DNA from: Halorhodospira halochloris
GTDB taxonomy: Bacteria > Pseudomonadota > Gammaproteobacteria > Nitrococcales > Halorhodospiraceae
DNA length: 64,000 nucleotides
Reading direction: 5' to 3'
Assembly: GCF_002356555.2 (NCBI RefSeq)
Contig: NZ_AP017372.2
Span: forward strand, 62,001-126,000
The position numbers and the translations under genes are program-made. Shown here in pieces: positions 35,062 through 44,252 of this stretch (position 1 is its first letter; the number at the start of each line of letters is the position of its first letter). A model generated the notes under the pieces. The model saw only the letters and a program-made list of their open reading frames with translations. It was not told where the DNA came from and ran no database searches.

Positions 35062-36882
35062 CTATTCTTCCAAGAAGCTCCTCAATCCTTCTGAGCGTGT
35101 CGGATGACGTAACTTTCGCAGTGCCTTCGCCTCTATCTGTCTAATCCGCTCACGAGTCACGTCGAACTGCTTGCCAACTTCTTCGAGTGTATGATCAGTA
35201 TTCATATCTATTCCGAAGCGCATGCGCAAGACTTTAGCCTCGCGCGGTGTCAGCCCCGATAATACCTCACGTACCGACTCACGCAAACCCTCTGAAGTTG
35301 CCGAGTCCGCCGGCGACGTTACGCTCGTATCCTCAATGAAGTCACCAAGGTGGCTATCTTCGTCATCGCCAATGGGAGTCTCCATTGATATAGGCTCTTT
35401 AGCGATCTTGAGGACCTTGCGCACTTTGTCCTCAGGCATCTCCATGCGCTCTGCCAGCTCCTCCGGAGTAGCCTCCCGGCCCATTTCCTGGAGCATCTGC
35501 CGCGATACCCGGTTGAGCTTGTTGATGGTCTCAATCATATGCACCGGGATGCGGATTGTGCGTGCTTGATCTGCAATCGACCTGGTTATTGCCTGACGTA
35601 TCCACCAGGTGGCATAGGTCGAGAACTTGTAGCCGCGCCGGTACTCAAACTTATCAACAGCCTTCATCAGGCCTATGTTACCTTCCTGAATCAGATCTAG
35701 GAACTGTAAGCCGCGGTTAGTGTACTTCTTGGCGATGGAAATGACCAGGCGCAGGTTCGCTTCCACCATCTCTTTTTTGGCACGCCGAGCCTTGGCCTCG
35801 CCGATCGACATGCGCCTGTTTATCTCTTTGATCTCGGCTACAGAGAGGGCGTTCTGGTCCTCAATCTGTTTGAGTTCACTCTGGGCGCGACGAATCTTGG
35901 TGACATGGGGCTGGAGCCGTGCAATGCGATCATCATCTTGTCCGATTAGATCGCTAATCCAGTCCAGGTCGGTCTCGCGATCTTGGAAGCTCTTGACAAA
36001 CTCCTTGCGGGGAATTTGACCGTCGCGCGTACAGATAGCCATGATTTCGCGCTCACGCTCGCGAATGGTGTCTACTGTGGCGCGTAGCCTATCAGCCACC
36101 GCATCTGTCACTTTGGGCGTAAACTTGATAGTCAGGAAAATATCCCGCAATTCCTGCCGGAGCTCGTCGATGCGCGGGGAGCTGGAGCCCTGCTCGACGA
36201 GCACCTGCTGCATCTCTTGGTAAGCGCTGCGCAGGCGTTCAAATACCTCCCGAACCGCTTCGGGATCTGGGCCGAATTCCGGTGGAGTCTGTTCACCGTC
36301 AGCATCGACAGCCGCCTCATCTGCCGGCGGCTCTTGGGCAATTGCTTCGGTGCCGCTGGCCTCATTAGCGGATTCGTCACGAAAGCCAGCGACGATATCG
36401 GTTAGGCGCGCCTCACCTTCTTGTGCCCGATCATAGAGATAAATCAACTGGCGGGAGGCCTCTGGATATGCAGAGAGCGCCTCCAAAGCCCGGTCGAGGC
36501 CGTCCTCTATACGCTTAGCTAGCTGTATTTCGCCTTCCCTGGTCAACAGCTCAACCGAGCCCATCTCGCGCATGTACATACGGACAGGATCCGTCGTGCG
36601 ACCGAACTCAGCATCTACCGCTGCTAACGCCGCCGCAGCCTCTTCTGCCTCATCCTCGTCGGTAGGGACGGTTGTCTCAGCAAGCAGCAGTTCATCTGAG
36701 TCTGGCGCTGTCTCGTGGACATGAATCCCCATGTCGTTAATCATGCCGATGATATCTTCTATCTGGTCAGGGTCGACGATATCATCGGGGAGGTGGTCGT
36801 TAACCTCCGCATAGGTTAGGAAGCCTTGCTCCTTGCCTTTGGCAATGAGCTGTTTGATTTGGGACTGCTGATCCTGTGACAT
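35062..36882 (-). CDS. rpoD: RNA polymerase primary sigma factor RpoD (sigma-70)
   Basis: A 606-aa housekeeping sigma factor. Region 1.1 is at the N-terminus ([19 protein letters not shown]). Region 1.2 is [20 protein letters not shown], followed by the acidic non-conserved insert (about 165-215). Region 2 has [20 protein letters not shown] and [20 protein letters not shown]. Region 3 is EEPISMETP-like, and region 4 has [15 protein letters not shown] with the helix-turn-helix [17 protein letters not shown]. Last gene of the rpsU-yqeY-dnaG-rpoD macromolecular synthesis operon, 103 bp after dnaG. Confidence 0.98.
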   Translation of the reverse strand: MSQDQQSQIKQLIAKGKEQGFLTYAEVNDHLPDDIVDPDQIEDIIGMINDMGIHVHETAPDSDELLLAETTVPTDEDEAEEAAAALAAVDAEFGRTTDPVRMYMREMGSVELLTREGEIQLAKRIEDGLDRALEALSAYPEASRQLIYLYDRAQEGEARLTDIVAGFRDESANEASGTEAIAQEPPADEAAVDADGEQTPPEFGPDPEAVREVFERLRSAYQEMQQVLVEQGSSSPRIDELRQELRDIFLTIKFTPKVTDAVADRLRATVDTIREREREIMAICTRDGQIPRKEFVKSFQDRETDLDWISDLIGQDDDRIARLQPHVTKIRRAQSELKQIEDQNALSVAEIKEINRRMSIGEAKARRAKKEMVEANLRLVISIAKKYTNRGLQFLDLIQEGNIGLMKAVDKFEYRRGYKFSTYATWWIRQAITRSIADQARTIRIPVHMIETINKLNRVSRQMLQEMGREATPEELAERMEMPEDKVRKVLKIAKEPISMETPIGDDEDSHLGDFIEDTSVTSPADSATSEGLRESVREVLSGLTPREAKVLRMRFGIDMNTDHTLEEVGKQFDVTRERIRQIEAKALRKLRHPTRSEGLRSFLEE

Positions 36883-36985
36883 AGGCTTTGATCAGGTCTG
36901 CTGTTGCTAAAGGGAAGAATACGCGCTGGAGCAACATTCCATAATATGTTATCCCCGCCGTTTAGGCAAGGAATAGGTTGCCAAA

Positions 36986-38863
36986 TCAATCGAGATTAAA
37001 GTGATTGCGCAGTCTGCTCATCTCTGCACCCTCCGTATCGGCTTCAAGCCCTTGCGCCTTTAGCTTGTCGAATAGAAATTGCAATCGCTGGGCATCCTTA
37101 AGACGTTGCTCAAGCACACAGTTTTGGGGCTGACAAGCAAGCTGCTCAATGATTTTCTCCTGTTCGCGAGCGATGATCCGCTCCTCTATCCGCATCAGCG
37201 CATCGCGCATTTCCTGCTCTCGCTCTACCGCCCGCTCAGCTGGCTGCCAGGCGGCGAGCTTTTGCAGTGCGCCTTCATGACGGTCGTCGCGAAACTTCTC
37301 AAGTAAGCGTGCAGTAGTTGTGTGGGGGTCAGCGCGGATTATTTCAAGTAGGTGTTGGAGAAGTTCTAGTCCAGCGATGCCGCGATCGGCAAAGCGGTCG
37401 GGATCGCCAGCCAAGTAAGCAAGTTGCGGCTGCTGAAGGAGTAATGCAATAGCGTGGCGCACCGGGGTGCGCCGCCCTGGGTCAGAACTACCACCAAGTG
37501 GGGACGATGATTGGCGTTTGTGGTGGCTAACTTGCTGGTTCTTGACTCTGTCGCTGGGAGTTGCATGGCTGGATTTGGGTGGCTGGCTGCGGCAGAGATT
37601 GTCGATTCGTTGCGGATCAGTGTGGGTGAGGTCGGCAAGGCGGCCGAGCAGGGTCTCGCGCAAAATGCCATCAGGGATGCGTTTAAGCAGTCCAGAGGCA
37701 CGTTCAAGCATGCGGGTACGGCCGTCTACCGTGGCTAGGTCGCAGTCACTATGTAGATGCGAGAGGTAGAGTTCAATGACTGGTGAGGCGTTGTTCAGGC
37801 GGTTTTCGAAGGCCTCACGGCCGTCTTGACGAATTAGATCATCTGGGTCACTGCCCTGGGGCAGTATCATTACCCTGACTTGGCGATCGCCCTGGAGGAC
37901 CGGCAGAAGGTTTTCCGCCGCGCGGAAGGCTGCGCCTTGGCCGGCACTGTCGCCGTCGAAACAGAGCACCACTTCCGGGGCGCTGCGCAGCAACAGTAGG
38001 GCTTGCTCGCGCGTCGTCGCAGTGCCCAAGGTGGCAACGGCGCCGGGTATGCCGGCTTGAGTTAAGGCGATCACATCCATGTAGCCCTCTACCACGATCA
38101 GCCGCTCAATGCGCCGCTGCGCCTGCAAAGCGTGGTATAAGCCGTATATCTCACGGCCTTTCTGAAATATCGGGCTTTCCGGTGAGTTGAGGTACTTTGG
38201 CTCACCATCGGTAACTACACGGGCGCCGAAGGCGACGACACGGCCGCGTCGGTCATGGATCGGGAAGGTTATCCGATCACGGAAGCGATCGTAGGTTTTG
38301 CCGTCCCGCTCAATGATTAGCCCTGCCTTGATGGCGTCCTGGGGAGCATCTAAGTGCTTGAGCAGATTGTTCCAGCCGGGCGGGGCGAAACCAATCCCGA
38401 ACTGGGCGGCCACCTCGCCGCTAATGCCGCGCTGGCGCAGATAGTCAACCGCTGCATTGCGCTTGGGGTGGCTACGCAGTGCCTCACGATAGAAACGGTC
38501 TGCTTTTGCCAGTACTGCATAGAGGGGCTCGTTATCTTCCCTTGGGGAAGACTTGGGGTCCGAGACCGAAGGGATTTGGAGGCCAACCCTGGCCGCGAGC
38601 TCGGCTACTGCCTCGCGAAAGCCGAGCCGATCGTGGTCCATCAAAAACCCGATTACGGTGCCGTGGGCCCCGCATCCGAAACAGCGATAGGTTTGGCGTT
38701 CAGGGCTTACTGTAAACGAGGGGGTGCGCTCTTCGTGAAAAGGGCAAAGCGCCTTGTAGTTGGAGCCCGCCTGGCGCAGTGGGACGCGCTCTCCAATTAC
38801 TCCAACAATGTCGGTGCGCTGGAGGAGATCATCAATGAACTCCTGCGGGATGCGTCCCGCCAT
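36986..38863 (-). CDS. dnaG: DNA primase DnaG
   Basis: A 625-aa primase that makes RNA primers at the replication fork. The zinc ribbon has Cys40, His43, Cys61 and Cys64 (CPFHEERTPSF and CFGCGAHG). The catalytic core starts near residue 115, and the Toprim domain has VVEGYMDVIAL and CFDGDSAGQGA with metal-binding acids. A linker rich in Ser/His/Gln (SSHATPSDRVKNQQ) precedes the DnaB-binding C-terminal helical domain. It follows yqeY by 11 bp. Confidence 0.97.
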   Translation of the reverse strand: MAGRIPQEFIDDLLQRTDIVGVIGERVPLRQAGSNYKALCPFHEERTPSFTVSPERQTYRCFGCGAHGTVIGFLMDHDRLGFREAVAELAARVGLQIPSVSDPKSSPREDNEPLYAVLAKADRFYREALRSHPKRNAAVDYLRQRGISGEVAAQFGIGFAPPGWNNLLKHLDAPQDAIKAGLIIERDGKTYDRFRDRITFPIHDRRGRVVAFGARVVTDGEPKYLNSPESPIFQKGREIYGLYHALQAQRRIERLIVVEGYMDVIALTQAGIPGAVATLGTATTREQALLLLRSAPEVVLCFDGDSAGQGAAFRAAENLLPVLQGDRQVRVMILPQGSDPDDLIRQDGREAFENRLNNASPVIELYLSHLHSDCDLATVDGRTRMLERASGLLKRIPDGILRETLLGRLADLTHTDPQRIDNLCRSQPPKSSHATPSDRVKNQQVSHHKRQSSSPLGGSSDPGRRTPVRHAIALLLQQPQLAYLAGDPDRFADRGIAGLELLQHLLEIIRADPHTTTARLLEKFRDDRHEGALQKLAAWQPAERAVEREQEMRDALMRIEERIIAREQEKIIEQLACQPQNCVLEQRLKDAQRLQFLFDKLKAQGLEADTEGAEMSRLRNHFNLD

Positions 38864-38874
38864 TACCTGTCTGC

Positions 38875-39357
38875 TTAGCCTGTCTGGGTGCTTAACCGGG
38901 ATTTGACGCGGGCGCTTACTGCCGCTAAGTCAGCCCTGCCTTGGAGTTTGGGTTTGATTTTGCCCATAACCTGACCCATCTCCTTCATCGAATTGGCCCC
39001 GGTAGCTACGATTGCCTCGTCTATGAGCGAATCGATCTCTGCCTCGCTGGCAGGTTCAGGAAGGAACTCACTGATGATCTCGATCTCTTTTTCTTCGGCT
39101 GCTGCTCGAGCGGCCTCACCTGCTTCTCTATACTGCTGTGCCGAGTCGCGACACTGCTTTGCCATCTTGGTCAGGACCTCAGTGGCAGCGGCATCGTTCT
39201 CCGCCAAGTCAATACGCTCATCGACCTCGCGCTGCTTAATGGCCGCACTCGCCGCACGCAGGACGGCTAGTCGCTCCTTGTCGCCGGCGCGCATGGCGTC
39301 TTTTATGGCGTCAAGCAAGCGGTTTTTTATGCTTTGGGTAGCCACGTCGGTTTCCAT
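38875..39357 (-). CDS. yqeY: GatB/YqeY domain protein
   Basis: A 160-aa helical protein of the YqeY family, related to the C-terminal tRNA-binding domain of GatB. It begins ATQSIKNRLLDAIKDAMRAGDK, has RAASAAIKQREVDER, and ends MGQVMGKIKPKLQGRADLAAVSARVKSRL. The exact function is unsettled. Its position between rpsU and dnaG is common in gammaproteobacteria and supports a place in this operon. Confidence 0.92.
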   Translation of the reverse strand: METDVATQSIKNRLLDAIKDAMRAGDKERLAVLRAASAAIKQREVDERIDLAENDAAATEVLTKMAKQCRDSAQQYREAGEAARAAAEEKEIEIISEFLPEPASEAEIDSLIDEAIVATGANSMKEMGQVMGKIKPKLQGRADLAAVSARVKSRLSTQTG

Positions 39358-39424
39358 TTTCTCGCAAGACAGGCGCCTAAGCGTAACTGCTGCAGGTTGA
39401 TTGGTCAGGCCTGAGGCCGGTACC

Positions 39425-39640
39425 TTAGTACGCGCGCTGACGGCGTTGCTGCTCGCGCTGTATGCGCTTCATGTGCCTCTTGATCGCGGCTGCTTGCTTA
39501 CGCTTGCGTACTTGGGTCGGCTTTTCGTAATACTCGCGGCGGCGGATCTCGGAAAGAACTCCGGCCTTTTCACATGAGCGCTTGAATCTGCGCAGCGCAA
39601 CCTCGAATGGCTCGTTCTCGCGTACTTTGACTATCGGCAT
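39425..39640 (-). CDS. rpsU: 30S ribosomal protein S21
   Basis: A 71-aa, highly basic small-subunit protein: [20 protein letters not shown], then [20 protein letters not shown], and a basic tail ending [10 protein letters not shown]. Full match to S21 in length and composition. It leads the operon to yqeY, dnaG and rpoD. The nearest upstream sequence is only about 92 bp before palindromic repeat copy 3, so the promoter must lie in that short interval or within the element. Confidence 0.97.
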   Translation of the reverse strand: MPIVKVRENEPFEVALRRFKRSCEKAGVLSEIRRREYYEKPTQVRKRKQAAAIKRHMKRIQREQQRRQRAY

Positions 39641-39693
39641 GCGTCTTTTGACCTTCTCTTACGTTGGAATTTTTTCAATGGAGCTAAACGCAC

Positions 39694-39723
39694 AGTTTAT
39701 TCCCTTTGGCCCTGAGTAAGCAA
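39694..39723 (-). promoter_or_regulatory. Candidate sigma-70 promoter for rpsU operon
   Basis: On the minus strand TTGCTT (39718-39723) and TAAACT (39694-39699) are spaced 18 bp, 54 bp ahead of the rpsU start. It is the best-looking promoter between repeat copy 3 and rpsU. Only 8 bp separate its -35 box from the element end. Confidence 0.45.
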
Positions 39724-39731
39724 CTCTTTCA

Positions 39732-39883
39732 GGGAACATCTAAAAACTTTGCCGGCGCCACCATCCGCCCCGGTGTGGAGGTCTTGGCGCCAGGGATGGC
39801 GCCATGAAGCCTCCAGGGATGGATTCACGGCGTCCTCCACACCGGGGCGGATGGTGGCGCCGGCAAAGTTTTTAGAGGCACCC
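39732..39883. repeat. Palindromic repeat element, copy 3
   Basis: The arms 39739-39781 and 39834-39876 are a perfect 43-bp inverted repeat around a 52-nt asymmetric centre (39782-39833) containing two TGGCGCCA units 4 bp apart. The ends are GGGAACATCTAAAA and the complement of GGGTGCCTCTAAAA. TTCA occurs immediately outside both ends (39728-39731 and 39884-39887), like a 4-bp target duplication. The right TTCA contains the stop codon of the acyltransferase gene. The orientation is opposite to copies 1 and 2. Confidence 0.93.
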
Positions 39884-39884
39884 T

Positions 39885-40826
39885 TCAGGCGCGCGTCGCT
39901 GTTTTTCTCTTGTTCCGGCGTTTGCCACGGCCAGGATAGGGGCTGTGGCCATCGGGCTGAGTGGCAAAGCGTTTGTAGGTCCACTGGTACTGCTCCGGAG
40001 CTAGCCTAACGCAGGCCTCGACACCGCGATTAACAGCTGCAGCGGCAAGTTGTGGGTCGGGGTTGGCAATGTCAGCATCAGCGGGGATGAAGTGAAGCTC
40101 AAAACCCTTTGCTGCGGGCAACCGTCTAGCGCATGCAAACAGTACGGGGGCTTGCGATTTATAGGCAACGCGGCTGGCCAGAGTCATAGTCTTGGCGGGT
40201 TGGCCGAAGAGCGGGGCAAACGGCTCATTGCCCTCGGGCTCTTGGTCGGGGAGGATGCCGACGCTCTCCCCTGCGTTTAGTGCCTTCATGATCCCCCTGA
40301 TACCCTGTGGGCCGGCCGGCAACATACGCGCGCCATTGCGGGTGCGGCCCTCAAGGAGGATCGGTTCTAGGGAGCGCTGTCGGGGTGGTCGGTAGAGCGC
40401 GGTTAAGGGATGGCGCTCAGCAACCCACAGGTTGAGTAGCTCCCAGCAGCCGTAGTGCGGGGCAAGTAAGATGGTGCCTGTACCATGATCCATTGCGGCC
40501 GTTAGGTGTTCCGCGCCGAAGACATCCACAACCCATCTTCTGGTCAGATGCTGGGGCTGTCTTTTGAATATTGGGCCTATCTCCAGCGCTGTCTTACCTG
40601 TTTCGACTAAGCAGAGCCGCAGCAGTCTGCGTTGCTGGGCAGCGGGTTTAGAGGGGAAGCATAAATTGATATTAGTTGCGGCGATAAGTCGCGCACGATT
40701 GGGTACAATGTAGGCTAGGTGCCCCACTAACCAGCCAAGCATATGCAGCGCGGGCAGAGGCAATAGAGCAAAAAAGGAGAGCAACCCATCTACGCTGCGA
40801 GTTTTCCAGTGTCTAACAGCCATCAC
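39885..40826 (-). CDS. LpxL-type lipid A / lysophospholipid acyltransferase (paralogue 1)
   Basis: A 313-aa inner-membrane acyltransferase of the HtrB/LpxL family that adds a secondary acyl chain to the lipid A precursor. A hydrophobic N-terminus (LLSFFALLPLPALHMLGWLVGHLAYIV) precedes the catalytic H-x4-E in LLAPHYGCWELLN, then YRPPRQRSLEPI, GILPDQEP and PAPVLFACARRL. The usual basic C-terminus (PEQYQWTYKRF) is present. Repeat copy 3 is inserted at its stop codon. A second, diverged family member lies at 63020-63985. Confidence 0.88.
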   Translation of the reverse strand: MMAVRHWKTRSVDGLLSFFALLPLPALHMLGWLVGHLAYIVPNRARLIAATNINLCFPSKPAAQQRRLLRLCLVETGKTALEIGPIFKRQPQHLTRRWVVDVFGAEHLTAAMDHGTGTILLAPHYGCWELLNLWVAERHPLTALYRPPRQRSLEPILLEGRTRNGARMLPAGPQGIRGIMKALNAGESVGILPDQEPEGNEPFAPLFGQPAKTMTLASRVAYKSQAPVLFACARRLPAAKGFELHFIPADADIANPDPQLAAAAVNRGVEACVRLAPEQYQWTYKRFATQPDGHSPYPGRGKRRNKRKTATRA

Positions 40827-40978
40827 TTTATGTAATCGTGTCTGTAATGCGAAAGCAAGGGGTTTTGTGGTTCACTATTGTCTACGTTTTGATTATCGGG
40901 CGTCGCGGCTGATGCCGAAGGGCGTCCTCCACTGCCGCGCTGCAACTAGACGAGCTACCCAGCAAGGGGGGTTGAGCT

Positions 40979-41497
40979 ATGAACGCTAATAAAGCTATGG
41001 AAGACATGGTCCGCGAGTGGACTGACATGCAGAAGAAGATGTGGGATAGCTGGCTGCAGTCAGTTAAGGGAGGCCAAATGCCTCAAGGGGTTGGCGCTGA
41101 AGAGTGGCGCAAACAGTATCAGAGCTGCCTTGAGGCGTGGGAAAACGCGGTTCGTCAAGCGCTTGAGGCGCAGGTCGAGTGGACGCGCAAGTGGACTGAA
41201 CAGCCGGGTGTGGAGCAGAGTGCACCGCAGGGCATGGAAGAGGCCATGAAGCAGACCCAGGAGATGATGAAGGCCTGGACCGAGGCGCAGAGTAAGCTCT
41301 GGAACGCTTGGTTCGACAACGCCAAGAATATGGACCCAACGCAAATGGCCCAGCAGTGGGATGAAGAGGGTCAGCGTGTCCTTAAGTCGTGGCAGGAGGC
41401 GACTGAGCGCGCCCAGGAGGCCATGCGGGAACTGTCACGAGCAGCAACACAGGGAGCAGGTGGCAGCAGCGGAAAAGGCTCAGGATCTAAATCCTAA
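40979..41497 (+). CDS. Trp-rich phasin-like protein
   Basis: A 172-aa helical, Gln/Trp/Met-rich protein with no signal peptide. It contains two copies of a helix with the pattern W-T-(D/E)-x-Q-(K/S)-(K/L)-W-(D/N)-(S/A)-W-(L/F): VREWTDMQKKMWDSWLQ (about 9-25) and MKAWTEAQSKLWNAWFD (about 98-114). A related segment, WTRKWTEQ, lies between them. The tail is Gly/Ser/Lys-rich (QGAGGSSGKGSGSKS). This composition fits phasins and PhaE-related granule proteins, but the family is uncertain. It has a plausible GGGGGG ribosome site and stands alone. Confidence 0.6.
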   Translation: MNANKAMEDMVREWTDMQKKMWDSWLQSVKGGQMPQGVGAEEWRKQYQSCLEAWENAVRQALEAQVEWTRKWTEQPGVEQSAPQGMEEAMKQTQEMMKAWTEAQSKLWNAWFDNAKNMDPTQMAQQWDEEGQRVLKSWQEATERAQEAMRELSRAATQGAGGSSGKGSGSKS

Positions 41498-41594
41498 GAG
41501 CGGTCTTCGTGAGTTGCACAGCTATCCTGTGCCTCCCGCCCGGCTGGGATCAACCGAAGGGCTGTTGAGCCATGCAGCACTTGCGGCGGGGGGG

Positions 41595-41676
41595 TGGTGC
41601 CAGGGACGGCGCCAAGAAGCATCTTAGGGGAAGCATCCTAGGGATGGAATCACAGCAGCCTCCTCAGTAGAGGCAT
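41595..41676. repeat. Decayed palindromic-repeat core (copy 5)
   Basis: GTGGTGCCAGGGACGGCGCCAA followed after an insertion by CCTAGGGATGGAATCAC and AGCAGCCTCCTCAG follows the order of the core of copies 3 and 4, with many changes. The expansion AAGCATCTTAGGGGAAGCATCC in the middle is a small duplication. I cannot find long arms or terminal repeats. It fills most of the 268-bp gap between the phasin-like gene and dtd; the rest of that gap shows nothing else. Confidence 0.6.
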
Positions 41677-41765
41677 GGGTGGCGTGATCCGGCGCAGGAG
41701 TCGCGGCTTAAGCAAGTGGCAGCAGTAGGCGAAGCAATAATTAATCACACAACTTCCCCACCAGC

Positions 41766-42221
41766 ATGATTGCTCTAATCCAGCGGGTAACCCAAGCGCA
41801 GGTTGCAGTCGATAGCGAGGTCGTCGGCGCCATTGAGCAGGGCGTACTAGCGCTAGTGGCAGCAGAGAAGGGGGATGGTGCGCCTCAGGTAGAGCGTCTG
41901 AGTGAGCGGCTGCTCAACTACAGAATTTTCGCTGATCAGGCGGGCAAGATGAACCTGTCAGTAGAGGATATTCGAGCTGACCTGCTTATCGTGCCGCAAT
42001 TTACCCTCGCTGCTGATACCCGCAAAGGCAATCGACCGAGCTTCAGTGGTTCAGCGCCTCCCGAGCAAGGCCAAGAGCTGTTTAAAAAGCTGTGCCAAAC
42101 ACTGCGCCGCAGGGCAAGTGGCAGCGTTGCCAGTGGGGTGTTTGGGGCCGATATGCAGGTGACTTTGACCAATGACGGGCCGGTTACGTTCTGGTTGCGG
42201 GTGCCGCCGGCAGATGATTGA
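41766..42221 (+). CDS. dtd: D-aminoacyl-tRNA deacylase Dtd
   Basis: A 151-aa proofreading enzyme that removes D-amino acids (and Gly) from tRNA. The conserved SxQxxP-type VPQFTLAADTRKGNRPSFSGSAPP and the chirality-checking NDGPVTFWL motifs are present. The start ATG has no strong ribosome site. It precedes hisB by 46 bp and may be the first gene of the his-tat run. Confidence 0.95.
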   Translation: MIALIQRVTQAQVAVDSEVVGAIEQGVLALVAAEKGDGAPQVERLSERLLNYRIFADQAGKMNLSVEDIRADLLIVPQFTLAADTRKGNRPSFSGSAPPEQGQELFKKLCQTLRRRASGSVASGVFGADMQVTLTNDGPVTFWLRVPPADD

Positions 42222-42267
42222 TATGATATGCTGAGCGCAAACCCAGCAGCTAGTTTTTAATTCATCC

Positions 42268-42861
42268 ATGGCAGAGCGCATCGGTGCCGCACAGCGGAAG
42301 ACAAAAGAGACACAAGTGGAGGTTAGAGTCGATCTGGATGGTACGGGCAAGGCCGAGATCGACTGCGGAGTTCCGTTTCTTGCCCACATGCTCGAGCAGA
42401 TTGCCCGCCACGGCATGATCGATCTGCAGATTAGCGCTAGCGGCGACACCTGGATTGATGATCACCACAGTGTTGAGGATATAGGCATTACTCTAGGTCA
42501 GGCCTTGAGCCTTGCCTGGGGTGATAAGAGGGGTGTCAGCCGTTACGGACATGCCTACGTCCCGCTCGATGAGTCTCTAGCGCGTGCGGTCATCGACCTC
42601 TCCGGCAGGGCAGGCCTGGAGTATCAGGCCGATTTCCCCCGCGAGCGCGTCGGTGCTCTGGATACTGAACTGATCGAGGAATTTTTCCGCGCCTTGGCCT
42701 TCAATGCTTCCCTTACCGCGCACCTTGATGTGCTGCGCGGGCGCAATGCCCATCATATGGCCGAGGCGCTGTTCAAGGCCTTCGGGCGTGCCCTGCGCAG
42801 TGCGGTGGAACTCGATCCGCGCGCGGCCGGCCTGGTGCCATCTACTAAGGGTGCATTATGA
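42268..42861 (+). CDS. hisB: Imidazoleglycerol-phosphate dehydratase HisB
   Basis: A 197-aa monofunctional HisB (without the phosphatase domain of enterics). Manganese-binding histidine clusters are in [24 protein letters not shown] and [14 protein letters not shown]. The reaction yields imidazole-acetol phosphate. The last codons overlap hisH by ATGA (42858-42861). Confidence 0.97.
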   Translation: MAERIGAAQRKTKETQVEVRVDLDGTGKAEIDCGVPFLAHMLEQIARHGMIDLQISASGDTWIDDHHSVEDIGITLGQALSLAWGDKRGVSRYGHAYVPLDESLARAVIDLSGRAGLEYQADFPRERVGALDTELIEEFFRALAFNASLTAHLDVLRGRNAHHMAEALFKAFGRALRSAVELDPRAAGLVPSTKGAL

Positions 42862-43514
42862 GCAGGGTCCAACTCGCTATCGTCGATTACGGAATGGGCA
42901 ACCTCTACTCAGTGCGCCGGGCATTTGAGCACGCCGCCGAGGGTCGGTGCGAGCTGGTCGTGACCGCCGATCCTCAGCAAGTCCGTGATGCTGACAGAGT
43001 GGTGCTGCCTGGCGTAGGGGCGATCGGCGACTGCATGGTGGAGCTCACTCGCTTAGGCCTGCGTGAGGCGGTAATCGAGGCGGCGACCAGCAAGCCATTC
43101 CTAGGGATTTGCTTGGGCATGCAGGCGTTACTTGAGCACAGTGAGGAGAGCGGTGGAGTTGCTGGGCTGGGGCTGGTGCCTGGTCAAGTGCTGCATTTTC
43201 CGCGCGGTGATTTAGATGGCGTGGGTCGGGTATTGAAAGTGCCCCACATGGGTTGGAGTAGGGTGTATCAAGCCAACCCCCACCCGCTGTGGGCAGGAAT
43301 AAAGGACGGTTCCTGGTTCTACTTCGTACATAGCTACTACGCTGTCTCGGGGGACCGGCACGCTGTTGTGGGAGAGGCCGAACATGGCCGGCGCTTTGCC
43401 GCCGCTTTAGCACGGGGCAGCTGCTTCGCGGTGCAGTTCCACCCGGAGAAGAGCCAGGCCGTGGGCCTGCAACTCTACCGTAATTTCGTAACTTGGGATG
43501 GCAGTTGGAGTTAA
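42858..43514 (+). CDS. hisH: Imidazole glycerol phosphate synthase glutaminase subunit HisH
   Basis: A 218-aa class I glutamine amidotransferase. The Cys nucleophile is in [18 protein letters not shown] and the His/Glu partners in [13 protein letters not shown]. It supplies ammonia to HisF, encoded two genes on. Its ATG overlaps his[19 protein letters not shown] at the N-terminus is typical. Confidence 0.97.
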   Translation: MSRVQLAIVDYGMGNLYSVRRAFEHAAEGRCELVVTADPQQVRDADRVVLPGVGAIGDCMVELTRLGLREAVIEAATSKPFLGICLGMQALLEHSEESGGVAGLGLVPGQVLHFPRGDLDGVGRVLKVPHMGWSRVYQANPHPLWAGIKDGSWFYFVHSYYAVSGDRHAVVGEAEHGRRFAAALARGSCFAVQFHPEKSQAVGLQLYRNFVTWDGSWS

Positions 43515-43517
43515 GTT

Positions 43518-44252
43518 GTGATCGTAATCCCGGCAATTGACTTAAAAGGCGGTAAATGTGTGCGTCTGCGCCAAGGCAGGATGGACGATGAGACGATCTA
43601 TGCCGATGATCCAATTGCTGTGGCCGAGCGGTGGGCGGCGGCTGGTGCAGAGCGGCTCCACCTTGTCGATCTTGACGGTGCGGTAAAAGGGGAGCCGGCT
43701 CATGAGCAGACCGTCCACGCCATAGCACGGGCTAACCCCCAACTGAAGCTGCAGATAGGCGGCGGTGTGCGCAGCCGGGAGACGGTAGAGCGCTATCTCA
43801 ATGCCGGGGTAGGTTCCGTTATTATCGGTACGCGCGCCGTTCGCGAACCGGAGTTTGTTGAGCAGTTATGCCGGGATTTTCCGCAGCAGGTATGTGTCGG
43901 TTTGGATGCTCGTGGTGGCTATATTGCCACTCATGGTTGGGAGCAGACATCCGATGTGCGCAGCGTAGATCTGGCCCAGCGCTTCGCCGCTGCCGGAGTG
44001 GCGGCGCTCATCTTTACCGACATCGGCCGTGACGGCATGCTGCAGGGGTGTAATATTGAGGCTACCCGGGAGTTGGCGCGCTCGGTGTCGATACCCGTTA
44101 TCGCCTCCGGTGGGGTCAGCAGTGAGGCGGAGATTCGGACTCTTGCCCAAGCCCCAGAGGGAATTGCCGGGGCTATAGTCGGTCGGGCGATCTATGCCGG
44201 TGAGCTTGATCTGGGTAAGGCGATCGCCGCTGCCCGGGAGGCAAGAGCATGA
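43518..44252 (+). CDS. hisA: ProFAR isomerase HisA
   Basis: A 244-aa (beta-alpha)8 barrel. The catalytic Asp near residue 7 ([14 protein letters not shown]) and the second catalytic Asp in [11 protein letters not shown] are visible, with phosphate-binding IGGGVRS and IASGGVSS loops. Starts at GTG (43518), 3 bp after hisH. Its end overlaps hisF as ATGA. Confidence 0.97.
   Translation: MIVIPAIDLKGGKCVRLRQGRMDDETIYADDPIAVAERWAAAGAERLHLVDLDGAVKGEPAHEQTVHAIARANPQLKLQIGGGVRSRETVERYLNAGVGSVIIGTRAVREPEFVEQLCRDFPQQVCVGLDARGGYIATHGWEQTSDVRSVDLAQRFAAAGVAALIFTDIGRDGMLQGCNIEATRELARSVSIPVIASGGVSSEAEIRTLAQAPEGIAGAIVGRAIYAGELDLGKAIAAAREARA

Noticed and set aside
36986-38863. Frameshift or insertion in the Ser/Gln-rich linker of dnaG
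   Set aside because: The linker before the helicase-binding domain is variable and low in complexity in many primases; the frame is intact on both sides.
39697-39984. ORF with a GVEDAVNPSLEASWRHPWRQ-type peptide, and the like at 3456-3716
   Set aside because: The peptide is the translation of the palindromic repeat centre. It recurs wherever the element is found and continues into unrelated sequence, so it is not a gene.
43045-43728. Leftward 227-codon ORF opposite hisH-hisA
   Set aside because: Antisense to two well conserved his genes; Pro/Arg/His-rich composition typical of shadow frames.
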